Origin: Zoroaster sp. YZ-2022
Taxonomy: Eukaryota; Echinodermata; Asteroidea; Forcipulatida; Zoroasteridae
Direction of reading: 5' to 3'
Assembly (NCBI GenBank): GCA_029582265.1
Contig: CM055828.1
Span: 28,226,618 to 28,290,617 of the forward strand
Length of the DNA: 64,000 bases
Both the position numbers and the translations under genes were made by a program. Shown piece by piece: positions 54,401-60,400 of the stretch. Numbering within the stretch: position 1 is the first letter of the stretch; the number at the start of each line of letters is the position of its first letter. Below the pieces are notes generated by a model, which worked only from the letters and a program-made list of their open reading frames with translations, did not search any database and had not been told where the DNA came from.

Positions 54401-57400
54401 TGTTTCCTCTGAAAAAAGATCACCTCAGAGCGACACGTTTTTCAGAATGATTGGTACTTTTACCAACTTCACATCAAATTAGCATTGATAATCAACAAAT
54501 TTAAATCTAATCTTCCAGCATTTTGCATTTTTTCCTAATTTTTCTTTATTGACTGGATTATTTTTGTTTATTTTATTTATTTAAGAAATTATTTATTTTC
54601 TTGTTGCTCTTGTTTACTTTTTCTGGAAGATCAATTTATTTATTAGCCTCTTTTATACGGTGACTGAGTCCGTTGAACTTGAGACATCTCTTGTTATCCC
54701 TCACCAACTTGCCTTATAGTTTTTAAGTTTTTAAATTTGTTTTCATTATAGAATTTTTTTTTATTAATATTTATATCTATTCTTGAAAATATATATTATA
54801 ATTGTTTTATGTTCCATTTCAAGCTTGGATAGACAGGCTTTCGAGCCTCAGCGTTTGAGTACACTTTTGTCTATCCTGGCCAGCTTAGAATGGGTTTCCT
54901 TTGTTTGTCCTTGTCCCCATTCCTCTCTCCCCTTCCATCCATCTCTACCCAATACCTACCCTATCCCCATTCCTCTCTCCCCATTCCTCTCTCCCCTTCC
55001 ATCCCCATCCCACCCTGCATCATAGTCATTCCAACTTGTTTCCATTACATTCATGTACTTGTATTATTAATGTGTTACATTATGTTTCATTTTTATTAAT
55101 GAAAAGTGTTTGGATGTATGTTGTTTGTACTTTGATATATGGCCGAATAAATAATAATAATAGCATCCAGCCATCACGTGATCCTCCAGCAGCCTACTTA
55201 AGCATTTCCCAGAGTCCGGCATTCTCCTGAGGACGATCAGAGCATACTGATCGAAACGTCGAGTTGTAACCTCCAGTTCTTTTCAGAACTAATTACTACT
55301 CAATAGAGAATTTCACATGGTGTCACCGCAATTAATCTTACTTAAATTAGCACTGGGATAATAATTTTGTGATTTTGTAATCAGGTAATTACCAATGTTG
55401 TAACTTCTATTTTAAGTGGGGAAACTGTTTTCTTTTACTTATTATTGGGCAGTCAGTGGGGACAGTGGCGGCGCTACGGGGGGTTACTTTCTTTGCCCCC
55501 CGGTTACTTTCTTTGCCCCCCCAATTTGCCCCCCCAATTTTTTTCCTGATGTTAAGTCAATGCTTTTTCAGCAGTACAAAATTACATTAAAGATTAATGT
55601 TTGCCCTCCTTAAATTTAAGCTTGCCCCGCCTCTTGCCTCCCCAGTTTAACAGGTCTGGTGCCGCCGCTGAGTGGGGAAGTCAGGATTTTGTTGGGTGAT
55701 AATAGTCTAGATTGAACTTTTTCTCACCTCTTCAATGGTATACTGAACGGTTCCTCCTCTGCTGGTTTCTCCTCCACCATCAACGAGACTCCATATTTGG
55801 TCTTACCGGTTTCACTCACAAGCTGGACGTGGTACTTGCCCGCATCCTTACTCGTTACTGAGTGGATCGTGAAGGTGTGCTCATCTGTCTCCTCATTGTA
55901 GGCCATGGTGTACTCTTTTTCGTCAGTTAACTCACGCCATCCCTTGAACCACTGGATGGTTGGGTACGGGGTGCCAGTGACTTTGAAACGGAATTTGGCT
56001 GTTTCACCTGCAATAACGGAGAACATAAAATACACCAAACTTCACATGAAACTATGTTCATCTGTGGTGAAAAATGTTCCCTTGACAATAATAAAGTACA
56101 GTTCAGAACCAGCTACAATAAAGCTAAACAGGGAAAGACATATGCCCCCCAAAAAGTCCCCCAAACAACTTTTTGTAAATTTGACCAAACATTTCCTGTT
56201 ATCATTAACAGGAGAGTACTTCAGACAAAATTATTTCTCAGGATGATTAATATGTGTACCAACCCGACATCAAGTAAGTTTTTAATTTCCTAATAATTTC
56301 CTAATTTGATTATCTAGTAATTACTGATGTTGTAAGTAAATCACTTTCAAATGAGACATTTCCCCCAAAATAATGGCTGAAACATTTTTAATCAGTCTAC
56401 CAGTGGCATTATTTGACCAATAATGAATTTACTATGCTCCATCAAAACCTAATTCATTCACTTAATTACTCTTTTTTCATGCCCTAGTCAATTATTTTGG
56501 AAATGTCTGATTTGAAATTAATTAACATCCTTCCAGGAAAACAGCAATGCACAATGTAGATCTTAACCAAAAAGTATGGAGAAAATAAGGACTCGCACAG
56601 AAATGTATCTGTAAATAACTGAAATATTGTCAAACAACAAGTGGCAAAGGTTTGGATGTTACCTTCAGTGATATCCAGAGCTTTTGGCACTTGCACGAAG
56701 ACTGGTGGGTTCGGTTTGAGCTTCTCCTGAACAATCAGAGGTATTATACCCTTAGCCTCTTCCACCTTGATGGTGTAATCTCCCATGTCCTCTGCAGTCA
56801 CATTGTTTATGATCAGCAATGCGCTGAAGTCCTTGCGGACAATCTTGTACTTCCGGCTGGACTTGAGTTCCTTGCCGTTTTTGAGCCAGACGACCCTCTT
56901 GCGGGAGACGTCCTTGTTGAATTTGACCTCCAGGGTGGCGTTCTCTGACTCTACAATGGTAGCTTCCTCTGGGATGTCCACAATGTGGACAGTTTCTATA
57001 AAATGGAAAGTAGTGGAAAATCACAATTTACATTATGTGAGAACACTTGACAATACTATACTATACTATTTGTATACTGTTACAGTATTTTGTTACACTA
57101 ACGACCCCAAATTCATCAAACACCAAAGTCTGGACTCAGTACTATATAGCCCAGCCAGAGATACTAATTTGTATGGGCTGGATGTTCAAAATCCATCAGA
57201 CTGCCAACAGTAGCGTTACTGCATCGTAGTGTTAGATTTTGGCAGATTCAAGAAAGGTTTTAGCCAAAATAGCTAGGGATTAGGGTTAAATTTCTTCCTG
57301 GAAATAGGTCATAAGTGCACTCGGCTTGGCTATAATCTTCTGCCGTGAAGCAAGTAATCAATCTTCATTCAGCATTCCATATTTTTGGTGCCAGTTGATA

Positions 57401-60400
57401 GTAACTTGGAAGTTCTTTCTAAATGGTTAAAAATACTGAGTTATTTCATAACACTAGTTTTGCAAAATATATTTCTGGCAGACGGTTGTATGCCAGCACT
57501 TACAAGCATCTGCCAAGAAGAACGTATTTGTTTTACTCGAAAATGTGAAATTCTGCATAAGAACATGCTGAGCTATCATTGATACGTCCTGTTATTTCAG
57601 ACTAACCTTTCACAAAGAGTTTTGTAGAAACCTTGTCCTCAGGAAGGAAACACTCGTATTTGGCTTTGTCATCCAGTGCAGCCTCCTTTATAACCAGCGA
57701 GCGACGTCGGCCATCCCTCTTGAAGGCATACTTCTCGCCTTCTTCGATCTCCTTGCCATCTCTGAACCATTTGACATCAGTGATCTCATCGCTGACCTCA
57801 CATAGGATAATGGCTTCCTCATCTTCAAGGGACTCGATGAAAGGTCCTGGTTTCACAACAAATTTGGCTGGACCTACAATAACATAAAATAACAGAAAAT
57901 TTTAATTCAGCGCCAGTTTTCTTTTTTGTAATAATGTATGTTAATGCAATACAACTTTATCCGCTCAGTGCACATTGTAGCCCTCTAACGATAAATTTGC
58001 ACCAAGTGTCTTAATGATAGCCACTTTTGTGTTGTGTGAGCGTTGTGCGTACACTTTATGTGCGTATGTTATGGTACTAAGCATACGTGCCTGCCAATGA
58101 TCGCTGGAGATATTCCGCGTGTGCGAATATGCCAAACTGCAAAATATGCCAAACACGACGCATTATCGCTGCCCTTTCATCCACAGTGGTCTAACAACAT
58201 GTACCCTCAACAGCTCATGCACTATGTGAATACCAAGCAAGATTTCAATGTGCACTTTCTGTCCCTGAATGACTGAAATTCATTTTGGAAATGGTTTCAC
58301 TAATTTCACTAAACCGATAGCATCTGAGACGGAAATATTTCAAGTGATGTTTGATACCATCATCAACTTTACACAAACTAAAGTTTTATGTAAACTGCGA
58401 TCATTTATAATTTTCAAGATTACCAACAGTGTAAAGTGGCTTTAAAATAGTAAAATATTTTTATGACAAATATGGATACAAAATAATAAAACCTTTCCAA
58501 ATAATTTTATTTTCAAAATACCTTCTGGGACTGGTGCCGCTTCTTCTGTTGGCTTGGTAACAGGCACAATCTTCTCTGGCGTCACCTCAGCAAGAATCTC
58601 TTGTGGCTTCTCTGGTTTAACTTCTTCAACAGGCTGATGAAAGAAAATATAGATAAATAAATGTTACTTGCTTCTATAGTTCCTATCCTTATCATAAATT
58701 CTAGACTCAAGACAGAATCATGTGAACACTGCAAATTTGTGGTCAGTGTTTAATAATAATAATAATAAAGATTTGTAGCGCGCACATATCCACCCTGCTG
58801 GGCGCTCAAGGCGCGGAAACAAAGAAAAAACATGAATACAAACAATATACAATGATAGCGTAGGGAAAAAAATTATGTACTGAGATACATGTACCTACAA
58901 TGCAATTACAAATATACATCATCGTTACAATAAATGATGTACACAAAATGTAATGCAAGGGCAGTATTGAAAGTAATGTGATTGAAATTCAATCAATTAA
59001 ACTTAACTGCACCATGCGCATAAAGCACAAACAAAAGAAAACAAACAAAAAATCATATCAAAAAAAAAAAAAAATATGTTATAATAAGTCTTTATTTTAC
59101 TGTTGGTTTCCTTTTGTTACAGAAATGAACATAACAAATCATCCTTACCAGAGGTTTGGCTTCTTCCACAGGTGCCTCCTCTTTAGGCTTTGGTGTCACC
59201 ACCAGACTAACATCTGCCTTTTCCTCACCCATGGCATTCTTCAGCTTACAGGTGTACTTGCCAGCGTCGGTGGGCTTGACATCTTTGATGGTAAGGATGC
59301 TCTCTTCAGTGTTATCATCATAGCTTGTTGTGATCTTAGCTCCGGGCGTGATCTGCTTCCAGCCCTTGGTCCAGGTGACACTTGGCTTGGGGAAACCCTC
59401 CACTTTGCAGCGGAAAACAGCGTCCGTACCTTTAAAAGACACAAATGACACATCAAGCAACAAAATAGTTTTGTAAAAGTGACACTTTTTGTAGATAGAG
59501 AGGGTAAAGAATGATTCGACGCATGCTTGGTAAAAAGACGTAAGTGCATGCTTAACCTAATCTGTCTTACATCCTTGTTGTCCGTCAATTCCCCTCTTGT
59601 CATAATTGTATTAGTGCTGTGAAATATAGATCACAAACTATCAGTGGTATTATTAAAAAGAGTAATGATGGAGGGTTGTGAACATTTCAGAACCATGACA
59701 GTCATGACCATGACAGTCATGACCATGACATTGGTGCTGACGTTGTTGTGAAAATATCAACTCATTCTTGGGGTGGGGGGGGGGGGGGTGGTGGAAGGAA
59801 GAAACTGTGCCTTACCTTCAGGAGTGCTTGGTACTGTTGGTTTCTCCTCAAATCTTGGAGCTTTCTTCACTTCTATAAAATAGCAAAATAATATTTTGCT
59901 TAAGAAAATATTTGTGAACCAATTCTAGAAATTTTCAGCAACCGAATAACTCAGCCTTGTTTGTGAAATGTGTAATTCTTTTAATCGTAATGCTTGGGAT
60001 TTGAAGCTTGACGTGTGTGCGTGTTACATGTGGATTAATCGTAATGCTTGGGATTTGAAGCTTGACGTGTGTGCGTGTTACATGTGGATTAATCGTAATG
60101 CTTGGGTTTTGAAGCTTGACGTGTGTGCGTGTTACATGTGGATTAATCGTAATGCTTGGGTTTTGAAGCTTGACGTGTGTGCGTGTTACATGTGGATTAA
60201 TCGTAATGCTTGGGTTTTGAAGCTTGACGTGTGTGCGTGTTACATGTGGATTAATCGTAATGCTTGGGTTTTGAAGCTTGACGTGTGTGCGTGTTACATG
60301 TGGATTAATCGTAATGCTTGGGATTTGAAGCTTGACGTGTGTGCGTGTTACATGTGGATTAATCGTAATGCTTGGGATTTGAAGCTTGACGTGTGTGCGT

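Larger units (their letters stand above)
53716..55727. other. 2-kb intron between Ig 6 and the helical linker
   Basis: An intron made largely of mobile DNA: the possible retroelement tail (to 55162), the R3 repeat (55224-55345) and the hAT-like MITE (55463-55670). The part 53716-54600 shows nothing recognisable. Confidence 0.65.

Noticed and set aside
54783..55230. Overlapping plus-strand Pro/Ser/Leu-rich open frames
   Set aside because: They come from CCCCATTCCTCTCT repeats read in three frames, with no recognisable domain.
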